From NCBI RefSeq assembly GCF_037963835.1, contig NZ_CP150145.1, positions 5,208,001 to 5,272,000 on the forward strand: DNA of 64,000 nucleotides, in the 5' to 3' direction. The stretch is from Paenibacillus sp. FSL H8-0332. Its GTDB lineage: Bacteria; Bacillota; Bacilli; Paenibacillales; Paenibacillaceae. The first letter of the stretch is position 1. Each line of letters starts with the position of its first letter. The notes under the pieces are model-generated. The model saw only the letters and a program-made list of their open reading frames with translations, ran no database searches and was not told the origin of the DNA. The translations under genes were made by a program, and so were the position numbers. This document shows, piece by piece, positions 1 to 7,914 of the stretch.

Positions 1-121
1 TAATAATGAAGAAATCCTTGATTACCGGAATTTGCTCTGCGAGCTCCAGCCGGGTGGCAATCAGATATTTGGTACCCTGGTCAATCACAAATACAATTAG
101 CGCAATCAGAAAGTACACCAC
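1..121 (-). CDS. lspA: Signal peptidase II (prolipoprotein signal peptidase), N-terminal part only
   Basis: LspA is the membrane aspartic peptidase that cleaves the signal peptide of lipoproteins after lipidation. Only the first 40 codons lie in the window. They read VVYFLIALIVFVIDQGTKYL and continue with the typical end of the first transmembrane helix (DQGTKYLIATRL), which is characteristic of LspA N-termini. The start is GTG at 121, about 9 bases after a GGAG ribosome site (131-136). The order ileS, ylyA, lspA matches Bacillus, but here ylyA is divergent from lspA. The rest of the gene is outside the window. Confidence 0.85.
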   Translation of the reverse strand, partial: MVYFLIALIVFVIDQGTKYLIATRLELAEQIPVIKDFFII

Positions 122-306
122 AGAAGTTGTCACTCCGTTCTTATTTTTCCCGCGGCTTCGCGGTACGAATACTGTATAAAGACTTGTATATTGTAGCACA
201 GGCCTCAAGATACCGTCCATGGCATGGTCATACGGATCTGTAAAGTCAGGGCACTATTTGCCATCGCTAAAAAAGGGCCCCGGAGGCCAAGCTATCTATA
301 CAAGCG

Positions 307-346
307 GAAACGGTTTTGCCGTCTTTTTAAAGGACGGTACCGTTTC
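307..346 (+). promoter_or_regulatory. Stem-loop in the ylyA leader
   Basis: An inverted repeat with outer arms GAAACGGT / ACCGTTTC and inner arms CCGTC / GACGG lies in the 256-base divergent lspA-ylyA gap and ends about 16 bases before the ylyA ribosome site. No T tract follows, so it is not a plain terminator. It could shape translation or mRNA stability of ylyA. Function is inferred only. Confidence 0.4.
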
Positions 347-377
347 AGCGATTAGCTACCGAAAGGAGCTCACAGCA

Positions 378-1106
378 ATGAGCCATCTTACATCACAGCA
401 GCTCTCCGGGCTGCGTACTGCTCTCCTGCAGCAGCAGGAGGATATCAAGCACAGGCTGAGTAACAGCGGACAATATGGACTGCAGGAGTCTATGCGGGAT
501 AACACTGGAGAGCTGTCCGAAATCGACAATCATCCCGGCGATGCCGCCACAGAGCTGTATAACCGCTCCATGGATATCTCCCTGCTGGAGCGCGATGAGC
601 ATGAGCTGGACGATATTGAATCAGCACTGCGGGCGATGGACGAAGGAACCTATGGCATCTGCATCGCCAGCGGCGAACCCATTCCCTATGAGCGCCTGGC
701 CGCCCTTCCCTCCACCCGCTTCACCAAGGAGCACGCCCCCCGCCAGAGCGCTCCATTCACCCGGCCGGCCGAGGAGGAGCTGCTGTCTCCGCCGTTTGGC
801 CGCACCAGCCTGGATGAGCGGGACGATCAGAACGGCTTCGATGGCGAGGATGCCTGGCAGATCGTGGAGAGCTGGGGCAATTCGGATTCCCCTGCGATGG
901 CTGAAGGCAGCAACATCGGCTCTTACAATGACATGGAGATCGAAGCGGACGAAACCGAGGGCTTCGTGGAGCCCTGGGAGAATTTCGTCGCCACCGACAT
1001 CACCGGCAACCATCTGACGATCATCAAAGGCAACAGCTACCGCCATTACATGGACGACGGGGAAGGCGACTACCTGCTGGACCCGACCCGAAAAGAACGG
1101 AAGTAG
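378..1106 (+). CDS. ylyA: YlyA-like regulator, TraR/DksA-type zinc-finger family
   Basis: A 242-residue protein. The N-terminal ~115 residues carry a DksA/TraR-like coiled-coil start (MSHLTSQQLSGLRTALLQQQ), the EIDNHPGDAATELYNRSMD stretch and the EGTYGICIASGEPIPYERL segment typical of the YteA/YlyA family. Only one Cys of the C4 zinc site is visible, so zinc binding is probably lost or altered. The C-terminal half is acidic and carries a YlyA/YteA-type ending (FVEPWENFVATDITGNHL). Family members act on RNA polymerase; B. subtilis YlyA is reported to influence sigma-G genes. The start at 378 is chosen because GAAAGGAG at 361-368 precedes it; the frame stays open upstream but without a better ribosome site. 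It sits between ileS and lspA as in Bacillus, but on the opposite strand. Confidence 0.75.
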   Translation: MSHLTSQQLSGLRTALLQQQEDIKHRLSNSGQYGLQESMRDNTGELSEIDNHPGDAATELYNRSMDISLLERDEHELDDIESALRAMDEGTYGICIASGEPIPYERLAALPSTRFTKEHAPRQSAPFTRPAEEELLSPPFGRTSLDERDDQNGFDGEDAWQIVESWGNSDSPAMAEGSNIGSYNDMEIEADETEGFVEPWENFVATDITGNHLTIIKGNSYRHYMDDGEGDYLLDPTRKERK

Positions 1107-1330
1107 CACAGCTGACACAGCAATTTAGTACAAACCATGCCCGAGCTAATGCTTGGCAATCGTTAGGAATGATCCGATAAGGGAGCTGGATTGGCTTAAT
1201 TGCACTTTGTACAAGTAAAACATCTGATTTATACGCGATATCCTGTTTAGTTGCATTCCGAACATCCTACAACTATCCCTGCGCTTGTCTTGGAGCCCTG
1301 TTCCATTTCCTTCTATTCGCAATCGCCATG

Positions 1331-1351
1331 CCCCACAATGTGGGGTTATTT
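1331..1351 (+). terminator. Probable terminator in the ylyA / DUF5665 convergent gap
   Basis: CCCCAC and GTGGGG form a six-pair stem with a three-base loop, followed on the plus strand by TTATTT. It lies about 225 bases after the ylyA stop and just beyond the stop of the convergent DUF5665 gene. The T run is short, so it is a weak call. Nothing else stands out in 1107-1356. Confidence 0.4.
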
Positions 1352-1356
1352 CAGGT

Positions 1357-1914
1357 TCAGAACGTCTTCAGCTCCAACTGATGCTGGACAATCCGCACAA
1401 TGTCCGCGATATAGTCGCCAATGATCGGCAGATTCAGCGCACCCAGCACCTGAAGCACATAAATAATCGTCGCTGCAAAAAAAGTAAACCCGAGCGCTAT
1501 CCCCAGTCCCCTGGCCGCTCCGGAGAGGATGTTCAGCCAGATCAGCCGGAACGGAGAATACAGCAGTTCGGTGTATTCCGAGATCCGTGACTTCTCCATC
1601 TGCTGGGCCAGACTCGTGGTCATCCGGTACAGGGCGTTCAGCTTCTCTTCCGGGGGAAGATCGGCCGGATCAATGGCTGCTGTAACAGCCGCTGTAGGCT
1701 TAGGATTGGAAGCGCTTGGCTGACTTTTCTCAGGATATTCTGTGCCCGGATCTGTCTTGCCCGTTGGACCTGCTCCAGAATACGGGGGTTGCTTCTCATG
1801 CGGCGCGTCCTCCCTGTTGTTCCCTCTGTCTGTGGTTCTGATCGAAATTCTGCCCGGCCCTTCCGGCTGCTTCGGCTGCTCTGCAGGATTCTTCCCGTTG
1901 TTCCATCCACCCAT
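1357..1914 (-). CDS. DUF5665-type membrane protein
   Basis: A 185-residue protein of unknown function. The N-terminal ~80 residues are polar and rich in Pro, Gly, Lys and Gln, probably disordered. The C-terminal ~100 residues show the DUF5665 pattern: a short helix (LAQQMEKSRISEYTELLYSP), then a hydrophobic span from about residue 130 to 158 (WLNILSGAARGLGIALGF and on), then a LPIIGDYIADIVRIVQ tail. This suggests a membrane anchor with a long soluble N-terminus. The start has a strong AGGAGGT site. It lies just downstream of ileS, separated by a terminator, so it is probably transcribed on its own or by readthrough. Function cannot be assigned. Confidence 0.7.
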   Translation of the reverse strand: MGGWNNGKNPAEQPKQPEGPGRISIRTTDRGNNREDAPHEKQPPYSGAGPTGKTDPGTEYPEKSQPSASNPKPTAAVTAAIDPADLPPEEKLNALYRMTTSLAQQMEKSRISEYTELLYSPFRLIWLNILSGAARGLGIALGFTFFAATIIYVLQVLGALNLPIIGDYIADIVRIVQHQLELKTF

Positions 1915-1953
1915 GCCCCTGTACCTCCTGGTTGTCTATAAGCCGCAAAACAA

Positions 1954-1998
1954 ACGAGCCCGGTCGAAGAGAATTCTCTCTTCAAGCACAGGGCTCGT
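1954..1998 (-). terminator. Terminator after ileS
   Basis: On the minus strand, ACGAGCCC pairs with GGGCTCGT with an inner GAAGAGA / TCTCTTC stem, followed by TTGTTTTG. It sits about 95 bases after the ileS stop and before the ribosome site of the DUF5665 gene. Confidence 0.8.
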
Positions 1999-2091
1999 CA
2001 TTTGCATTCTAACCCGTGGAAACTATTCCTTTGCGGCTAGTATATGCCATACATGGACAAGTAATGCAGGAAATGCGCGGCCGCTCTGGAG

Positions 2092-5000
2092 TTAAGCACC
2101 GATATGAATACCGATGCTCTTGCCGCCGGCATCCACTGTCTCATAGGTATAATCTCCGTCAAAATCAACCGTAGTCACCAGTACATTCTCACGCAGCACA
2201 TGCTCGAATGCAGTCACCGCCGCCTTCAGCTCGTCATCGACATGCAGGGTCAGGGCAATCCGCTTGTCGATCGGCAGATCCAGACGTTTGCGGTAATCCT
2301 GCACCGCACGTACGACTTCACGTACCCAGCCTTCCTGTACCAGCTCCGGCGTGATTTCTGTGTTCAGGGCCACAGTCAGTCCATAGCCGGAAGCGGAGGC
2401 AAAGCCTGGTTTGGCCTGCTTCTCAACCAGTAGCTCCTCGGACGTAATCTGCAGCTCTTCCCCGTCCGGTGACACAATGGCGATAACGCCTTCTTGTACC
2501 GCCTTGCGGGTAGCGTCACTATCCATCGCTTTGAGGAAGCCTTGCAGGAAGCCGACGCTCTTGCCGTATTTCTTCCCTGCTACCTTCAGATTCAGCTTCA
2601 GGGTGAAGTCTACGAAGCCGCTGTCGCTGTGCTCGATGACGATATTTTTAACGTTGATCTCTTCTTTGATCAGCTCTTCATAATCCGCCACGTTGAAGTC
2701 GTCCGGAGTGGACGCGATCAGCTCGGACAACGGCTGGCGGGTCTTGATGCCGCTCTCGTTGCGGACGTTACGGGCCAGCTCGACGATGCCGCGGGCGTAC
2801 TCCATATCTTTTTCCAGGGCAAGATCGATCAGGTTCTCATCCGCTGCCGGATAGTCTGCCAGATGCACGCTCTCCCCGCCGCCCAGGTTCGTGAAGATAT
2901 CCTCGGACAGCATCGGAGTGAATGGAGCCATCAGCTTGGCTGTGGTCAGCAGGACATGCGTAAGGGTGCGGTAAGCGTCCAGCTTCTCTTCGCCCAGCCC
3001 GCTGCCCCAGAACCGGTCACGGGAACGGCGGATGTACCAGTTGCTTAGCTCATCCACGAAGTTCTCAATGGCCTTAGAGGTGTTCACAAAATCATTCACG
3101 GCCAGGCCCTTATCGAGCAGCACGATCAGGCTGTTCAGGCGGGACAAAATCCAGCGGTCGAGCTTATGCTCAGACAACTTGAACGGGTGATCCGCAGGAT
3201 CATAGCCGTCGATCCCGGCATACAGCGTAAGGAAGGCATGCGTGTTCACCAGAGTGTCCACTACCTTAGACTTCGTCTCCCCGACCAGACCGCGCGAGAA
3301 CCGTTTGTTGTTCCACGGCGCACTGTCAGACAGAATGGCCCAGCGGAAGGCATCCGTGCCGTATTCGTTCATGATCTCCCAAGGGTCAATGACATTGCCT
3401 TTGGATTTGGACATCTTTTGGCCGTTCTCATCGAAAATATGGCCGTGGGCGATAACCGCCTTATACGGCGCCTTGCCTGTGAACAGGGTCGATACGGCCA
3501 GCAGGCTGTAGAACCAGCCGCGCGTCTGGTCGATCCCTTCGCAGATCATATCTGCCGGATACTGGTCCTCGAACCGGTCTTGATTCTCGAACGGATAATG
3601 ACTCTGGGCGAACGGCATCGAGCCGCTGTCGAACCAGACGTCGATCACTTCAGGGGTGCGGACCATGATGCCGCCTTCGCTGAACGGGCTGCGCAGCTGA
3701 ATATTATCCACGTACGGCTTATGCAGCTCGATATCCTCAGCCACCTCACCGATGGCCATTGCTCTCAGCTCGGCGATGCTGTGCGGCGCGAATTCCTTGC
3801 CGGTATCCTGACAGACCCATACGTTAAGCGGCGTACCCCAGTAGCGGTTACGGCTGATATTCCAGTCCACCAGCTCCTCCAGGAACTTGCCGAAGCGGCC
3901 TTCGCGCACATGGTCCGGGTACCAGTCCACACTGTTATTGTTGGCAATCAGCTGATCCTTGATCGCTGTCGTCTGGATGAACCAGCTGTCTGTTGCATAA
4001 TAGAGCAGCGGGGTGTCGCAGCGCCAGCAGAACGGGTAGCTGTGCTCGTATTTCTCTTTATGGTAGAGCAGTCCGCGTTCAGACAGCACCTTCACGATAT
4101 CCAGGTCACAATCCTTCACGAACCGTCCTGCAAAATCACTCACTACATCCGTATACTTGCCGGAAGTATCTACTACGTTCACAAAGCTGATCCCATTCTC
4201 GCGGCAGCTCTTATAGTCGTCTTCCCCGTGTGCCGGAGCCATATGTACGATCCCGGTACCGCTGGAATCCGTTACAAAAGAGGCTCCGACGATCACATTA
4301 TGCTTCTCCGCCTTGATATAACCGAACGGCGGTGTATAGCTCTGGCCGATAAAGTCAGCGCCTGTGTGTGTAGACAGGATGGTGTACTCACCCTTCAGCA
4401 CTTCGTCCACCAGATTCTTCGCCAGTACATACACGCCGTCTTCCTGCTGCGCACGCACATATTCCATAGCCGGATTCATCGCCAGCGCCATATGCGCCGG
4501 AAGCGTCCAAGGCGTAGTCGTCCAGGCCAGCACATAGTCGCCGCTGCCGTCCAGCTTGAACTTGGCGGTAGCACTCAGATCCTTAACTGTCTTATACCCC
4601 TGGGCTACTTCATGGGAGCTGAGGGTCGTCTGACAGCTCGGGCAGTACGGGCTGACGCGGTGACCCCGGTACATCAGGCCCTTCTCATGAACCGTAGCCA
4701 GGATGTTCCACACGCTCTCGATATACGTATTGTCCAGCGTTACATATGGATGATCCAGATCCGTCCAATAGCCGATCGCTTCCGTGAATTCCCGCCACTG
4801 CTTCTCATAGCCGAATACACTTTCCTTACATTCCTTGATGAACTTCTCCACACCGTATTCTTCGATATCCTGCTTACCGGAGATGCCGAGCTTCTTCTGC
4901 ACCCCGAGCTCTACCGGCAGGCCGTGCGTATCCCAGCCCGCTTTGCGGATGACACGGAAGCCCTTCATGGTCTGGTAGCGGCCGATAAAATCCTTGATGA

Positions 5001-5184
5001 CCCGGCCCAGCACGTGCCCGATATGCGGCACCCCGTTCGCCGTCGGCGGCCCTTCATAGAACACATAGTTCGGGCGTCCCTCGCGGTTCTCCATGGAGCG
5101 GCGGAATGTGTCCTCCTCGCTCCACTTTTTCAAGATCCGGACATCTCTGGCCCGGGCTTTTTCTTTGACGTCTACCTTATGCAT
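2092..5184 (-). CDS. ileS: Isoleucyl-tRNA synthetase, eukaryote-like type 2
   Basis: It charges tRNA-Ile with isoleucine in the cytoplasm. The protein is 1030 residues, close to type 2 (eukaryote-like) IleRS and about 100 longer than B. subtilis type 1 IleRS. Seen: a HIGH motif at residues 54-57 in the type 2 context EGPPTANGVPHIGH, the AGWDTHGLPVELGVQKKLG block, a CPSCQ zinc-like site, and KMSKSKGN near residue 590 (type 1 enzymes usually read KMSKSLGN). The type 1 C-terminal Cys4 zinc finger is absent. Type 2 enzymes are known to resist mupirocin; that is inference for this one. ATG at 5184 is chosen as start because AGGGA lies 9 bases upstream; TTG at 5193 is in frame. Expression is controlled by the T-box leader upstream. 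Confidence 0.97.
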   Translation of the reverse strand: MHKVDVKEKARARDVRILKKWSEEDTFRRSMENREGRPNYVFYEGPPTANGVPHIGHVLGRVIKDFIGRYQTMKGFRVIRKAGWDTHGLPVELGVQKKLGISGKQDIEEYGVEKFIKECKESVFGYEKQWREFTEAIGYWTDLDHPYVTLDNTYIESVWNILATVHEKGLMYRGHRVSPYCPSCQTTLSSHEVAQGYKTVKDLSATAKFKLDGSGDYVLAWTTTPWTLPAHMALAMNPAMEYVRAQQEDGVYVLAKNLVDEVLKGEYTILSTHTGADFIGQSYTPPFGYIKAEKHNVIVGASFVTDSSGTGIVHMAPAHGEDDYKSCRENGISFVNVVDTSGKYTDVVSDFAGRFVKDCDLDIVKVLSERGLLYHKEKYEHSYPFCWRCDTPLLYYATDSWFIQTTAIKDQLIANNNSVDWYPDHVREGRFGKFLEELVDWNISRNRYWGTPLNVWVCQDTGKEFAPHSIAELRAMAIGEVAEDIELHKPYVDNIQLRSPFSEGGIMVRTPEVIDVWFDSGSMPFAQSHYPFENQDRFEDQYPADMICEGIDQTRGWFYSLLAVSTLFTGKAPYKAVIAHGHIFDENGQKMSKSKGNVIDPWEIMNEYGTDAFRWAILSDSAPWNNKRFSRGLVGETKSKVVDTLVNTHAFLTLYAGIDGYDPADHPFKLSEHKLDRWILSRLNSLIVLLDKGLAVNDFVNTSKAIENFVDELSNWYIRRSRDRFWGSGLGEEKLDAYRTLTHVLLTTAKLMAPFTPMLSEDIFTNLGGGESVHLADYPAADENLIDLALEKDMEYARGIVELARNVRNESGIKTRQPLSELIASTPDDFNVADYEELIKEEINVKNIVIEHSDSGFVDFTLKLNLKVAGKKYGKSVGFLQGFLKAMDSDATRKAVQEGVIAIVSPDGEELQITSEELLVEKQAKPGFASASGYGLTVALNTEITPELVQEGWVREVVRAVQDYRKRLDLPIDKRIALTLHVDDELKAAVTAFEHVLRENVLVTTVDFDGDYTYETVDAGGKSIGIHIGA

Positions 5185-5272
5185 GATGGTCAATCCCTTC
5201 GTTTAGTCTTAAACTTTATCGGATATCATCCGAGCCTTCTTCTTAAAAGATTTTAAAACTTTAAAGATTTTC

Positions 5273-5944
5273 GATCCCTCCCAAACCCTCCCTTCGCCAA
5301 GGGAGGGCCCCAAGGGCGCTGCCCTCTGGACACCCGAAATCAGTGCATCGTGCGAGGAGCGGGGGCAGTGGACGGGAAGGATTACTTCGGCGGAGTCCTC
5401 GGCCCTTCTTAGGCTGCCCTACGGGTACGCCTGCGGGGCCTTAACCGCGCTAATGCAGCATGAATCTTTAACTCAGGCCCACTGAAGATTGGATGAAAAG
5501 AAGCCACACCAACCGAGTAGGTCAGTCCTAGCGGACCGCAGAGCCGTTATATTCAAGAAAACAGCACTTTTGGCGAGCTAACGGACCCAGTCGACCTTAT
5601 TGTCCTGCTAAGAACCATCTAGAAGCGAAATTTCCGGTAATAAGGGCTGTGGGGTCCTTTACTTGCCCTAATAGTAGCTTTCTTCCAAAATAAGAGCTCC
5701 TCAGTCCGTTACACCGTCCGGGCTGTGCCTGGGGTTCTTGCCGGGGGCTCTTGGCCCCTCGCTCGGGGCGCAGTTAAGGCCACGCAGGCGTTCCCGTAGG
5801 GGAGCCTAAGAAGGGCCGCTCCTTCCGCCAACAGAGTCCATTCCCTTCCGCCCACGCCACTCTTTCCACGGAGCACTTGCCTGCGGGTGTCCAGAGGGCG
5901 GCCAGCCCTTGGGGTCCCCCTTGTAAGGGGGATTTAGGGGGATG
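5273..5944. repeat. ~670-bp imperfect palindromic repeat element in the ileS leader
   Basis: Two arms of about 178 bp (5273-5450 and 5767-5944) are inverted copies. The best stretch, 5399-5450 against the reverse complement of 5768-5818, differs at about 5 of 52 positions; a second stretch shares CCCCAAGGGC and CCCTCTGGACACCCG. The outer ends are C-rich runs (ATCCCYC) on the left and their G-rich complement on the right. The centre (5451-5766) holds four further short repeats on nearly the same symmetry axis (about 5610-5620). No credible protein is encoded. It sits between the T-box terminator (5955) and the ileS start (5184), where such leaders usually have only a few dozen bases. It resembles a non-coding interspersed repeat or MITE; no transposase or clear target duplication was seen. 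Confidence 0.8.
5528..5711. repeat. Four copies of a ~23-nt repeat, two in each orientation
   Basis: Copies at 5528-5550 and 5579-5601 begin TARCGGACC and end near TTAT; copies at 5639-5661 and 5689-5711 are the reverse complement (AATAAGRGCT, then GTCCKTTA). Start-to-start spacing is 51 within the first pair and 50 within the second, and the pairs mirror each other about 5620. This is the core of the larger palindrome. Confidence 0.7.
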
Positions 5945-5954
5945 CCCACCACAC

Positions 5955-6270
5955 AAAAATACGCCGCCCCGCCCCCAAAGGGGCGAGACAGCGCTCGCGA
6001 TACCACCCTAATCTGCACTGCACGCACATCACAAGGGGTGTGGATTCAGTACAATCTCAGTCCGCAGGCAATAGACAACCATGCGGGTCCGGGATAACGT
6101 CCGGCAGACGGCGGAGCCTACACACGTATACACGCTTCAGCTTAGCTTCTAGGGGAGGATCTTCGGGTAAGGCGTGAACGATCGGCTCGCAGCAAGCACC
6201 GACTCTCTGGAGAACGTTACCTTATCGTACTTGTCCCGTCATCGAATTTAGATTCAATGGATACAGATAT
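5955..6270 (-). promoter_or_regulatory. T-box riboswitch leader of ileS, isoleucine specifier
   Basis: A tRNA-sensing leader that reads uncharged tRNA-Ile. Seen on the minus strand: the AGAGAGTCGGTG / GCTGCGAGCCGA Stem I block (about 6176-6210), GAAGATC in the specifier loop with ATC (Ile) at 6158-6160, the conserved AGGGTGGTATCGCG antiterminator box (about 5997-6010), and a GC-rich terminator hairpin with a TATTTTTG tail (5955-5990). The start is placed from the promoter at 6277-6305. The following gene is ileS, in agreement with the specifier. Unusually, about 770 bases including a repeat element lie between the terminator and ileS. Confidence 0.93.
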
Positions 6271-6276
6271 GTTCTA

Positions 6277-6305
6277 GTTATAGACGTTTTCGCCCCAATT
6301 GTCAA
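6277..6305 (-). promoter_or_regulatory. Sigma-A promoter of the ileS T-box leader
   Basis: TTGACA (6300-6305) and TATAAC (6277-6282) on the minus strand with exactly 17 bases between them. The -35 box lies only 6 bases beyond the pseI stop codon, with no terminator between, so transcription from the upstream island would run into this leader. Confidence 0.85.
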
Positions 6306-6311
6306 GGCAGA

Positions 6312-7364
6312 TTACAGCAGCAGGTCCCAGTTCAGCGGGGTGCCGATGGGCAGATCGGTTCTTAAGCGTTTGCCGAGAAGCAAGTCATAATACTTGGGCG
6401 CGAGGCCGTAGCCGGGACGGATGACTCTGATGTTATCCGCAGTCAGCAGGTCCCCGGCCTTGATGTCCTTGGAAGTATAGACGGACCGTCTGAATTGCAG
6501 GGATTTCTCTTCTTCGGGGGTGGGACCGATGGAGACGCCGCCGAGTGCCCTCCAGGCCGTATTTGTCTCCCGGACCAGGGAAGCGAACTCTGCCGGCTCC
6601 AGGGAGAATGCAGCATCCACCCCGCCTTCTGCACGGTTCAGGGTAAAATGCTTTTCGATCACCGTACTGCCCAGCGCCACGCTTGCTACTGCTGCCCCTA
6701 CGCCCAGGGTATGGTCGGACAGGCCCACCTGAGCACGGAAGACGTCGCGCAGATACGGAATGGTATTGAGGTTGGTATTCCCGGGTGAAGCCGGATAGCT
6801 GCTGGTGCATTTGAGCAGTATATATTCCCGGCAGCCTGCCCCGGTAATGGTGCGGACAGCCTGTTCAATATCTCCAAGCGAGGCCATCCCGGTGGAAATA
6901 ATCATCGGCTTCCCTTTGGAGGCTACCTTACGCAGTAAGGGAATATCATTATTTTCAAAGGAAGCGATCTTGTAGCAGTCTACGCCGAGGGTCTCCAGGA
7001 ATTCGAGCGAGGACTCATCGAACGGGGTGCTGAACGGAATCATCCCGAGCGCCCTGCACGAAGCAAAGATAGGCTCATGCCACTCCCAGGGCGTATACGC
7101 CTCAGCATACAGCTCATACAGCGATTTCCCCTTCCACAGTCCGTTCGATTCCCCAATCATGAAATCCTTATTCCGTAGATTAAGCGTCATGGTGTCCGGC
7201 GTATAGGTCTGGATTTTGAACGCATGTGCGCCCGCCCGGGCGGCGGCCTTAACGATTTCGAGCGCACGGTCCAGCGACTTATTATGATTACCGGACATCT
7301 CCGCGATCACAAAAGGCGGATGCCCGCTGCCGATGGTGCGGTTACCGATCTTTATTTCCTTCAT
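6312..7364 (-). CDS. pseI: Pseudaminic acid synthase
   Basis: It condenses phosphoenolpyruvate with 2,4-diacetamido-2,4,6-trideoxy-altrose to make pseudaminic acid. The 350-residue length and two-domain plan fit PseI: a NeuB TIM barrel (residues 1 to ~260) with FVIAEMSGNHN, KIQTYTPDTMT, FSTPFDESS, LLKCTSSYPA and VIEKHFTLNR, then a C-terminal SAF domain (about 290-350). The start ATG at 7364 overlaps the end of pseH by 23 bases, so the two are translated together. It is the last gene of the island operon and has no terminator of its own before the ileS promoter. A second, divergent NeuB paralogue lies at 10734-12503. Confidence 0.92.
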   Translation of the reverse strand: MKEIKIGNRTIGSGHPPFVIAEMSGNHNKSLDRALEIVKAAARAGAHAFKIQTYTPDTMTLNLRNKDFMIGESNGLWKGKSLYELYAEAYTPWEWHEPIFASCRALGMIPFSTPFDESSLEFLETLGVDCYKIASFENNDIPLLRKVASKGKPMIISTGMASLGDIEQAVRTITGAGCREYILLKCTSSYPASPGNTNLNTIPYLRDVFRAQVGLSDHTLGVGAAVASVALGSTVIEKHFTLNRAEGGVDAAFSLEPAEFASLVRETNTAWRALGGVSIGPTPEEEKSLQFRRSVYTSKDIKAGDLLTADNIRVIRPGYGLAPKYYDLLLGKRLRTDLPIGTPLNWDLLL

Positions 7365-7914
7365 GGCCTGTCGTTGCCTCCTCTGTCAGCCGTAGCCTGT
7401 GCTTCTCCCATTGCTCCCGGAACAGGGCCATCAAGACCACATCCACAGGCTGATGATTTCTGATCCGTTGTCTGCCTAACCTGCCTTCCTCTATGAAGCC
7501 TAGTTTGCGGTGATAGGACAAGCTCCGCTGATTGAAATCCAGAATTTGCGCACACACCTTACTTAGCTGCTCCACCTGGTAAATATGGTCCAGCGCCAAG
7601 ATTCCCATCTTGGTGCCGGAGCCGGGGGGACAGCTCTTGTCCCCTATATAAAAGCCCCACTCACAGGTCTTGTGGACCTTGTCGATCTGTGAGAACTGCA
7701 CGAAGCCTGCCGGTGTGTCCAGATAGTAACAGATTCGGACCACCCGGCTGATATCCTCCGCTATGGTATTCATCCAGTGAAGATGCTCTTCAAGCGGAAT
7801 GATCCCGTCATGATTCATATAGGGCCTAATGTGATCGGCATTGCGCCATTCCCATATTAGCCTGCTATGCTCCTGGCTCAGCTTCTCAAGCCTATAGTCC
7901 CTTAGGTCTGCCAT
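7342..7914 (-). CDS. pseH: UDP-4-amino-4,6-dideoxy-N-acetyl-altrosamine N-acetyltransferase
   Basis: A 190-residue GNAT acetyltransferase, the step before PseG in pseudaminic acid synthesis; it acetylates the 4-amino group made by PseC using acetyl-CoA. Seen: LIWEWRNADHIRPYM near the N-terminus (the typical W.WRN start of PseH/RimJ-like proteins), EWGFYIGDKSCPPGSGTKMG (acyl-CoA loop) and NQRSLSYHRKLGF (the GNAT motif B region). Start ATG at 7914 has GGGAGGGG just upstream and overlaps the end of pseG by 23 bases; its end overlaps pseI. The overlaps support one operon. Confidence 0.88.
   Translation of the reverse strand: MADLRDYRLEKLSQEHSRLIWEWRNADHIRPYMNHDGIIPLEEHLHWMNTIAEDISRVVRICYYLDTPAGFVQFSQIDKVHKTCEWGFYIGDKSCPPGSGTKMGILALDHIYQVEQLSKVCAQILDFNQRSLSYHRKLGFIEEGRLGRQRIRNHQPVDVVLMALFREQWEKHRLRLTEEATTGHEGNKDR

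Noticed and set aside
1285..1590. 101-codon open frame on the plus strand
   Set aside because: It overlaps the DUF5665 gene in antisense and has no ribosome site.
3166..5256. 696-codon open frame on the plus strand opposite ileS
   Set aside because: It is the antisense shadow of a clear ileS gene in a GC-rich coding region and has no recognisable domain.
5528..5711. Regularly spaced short repeats considered as a CRISPR array
   Set aside because: Only four copies, in both orientations, imperfect, with related spacers and no cas genes; they are part of a palindrome.
5774..5956. Open frames of 60-73 codons on the minus strand within the ileS leader repeat
   Set aside because: They lie in an inverted-repeat arm, have no ribosome site and an odd Pro/Gly/Trp-rich composition; best explained as non-coding repeat.
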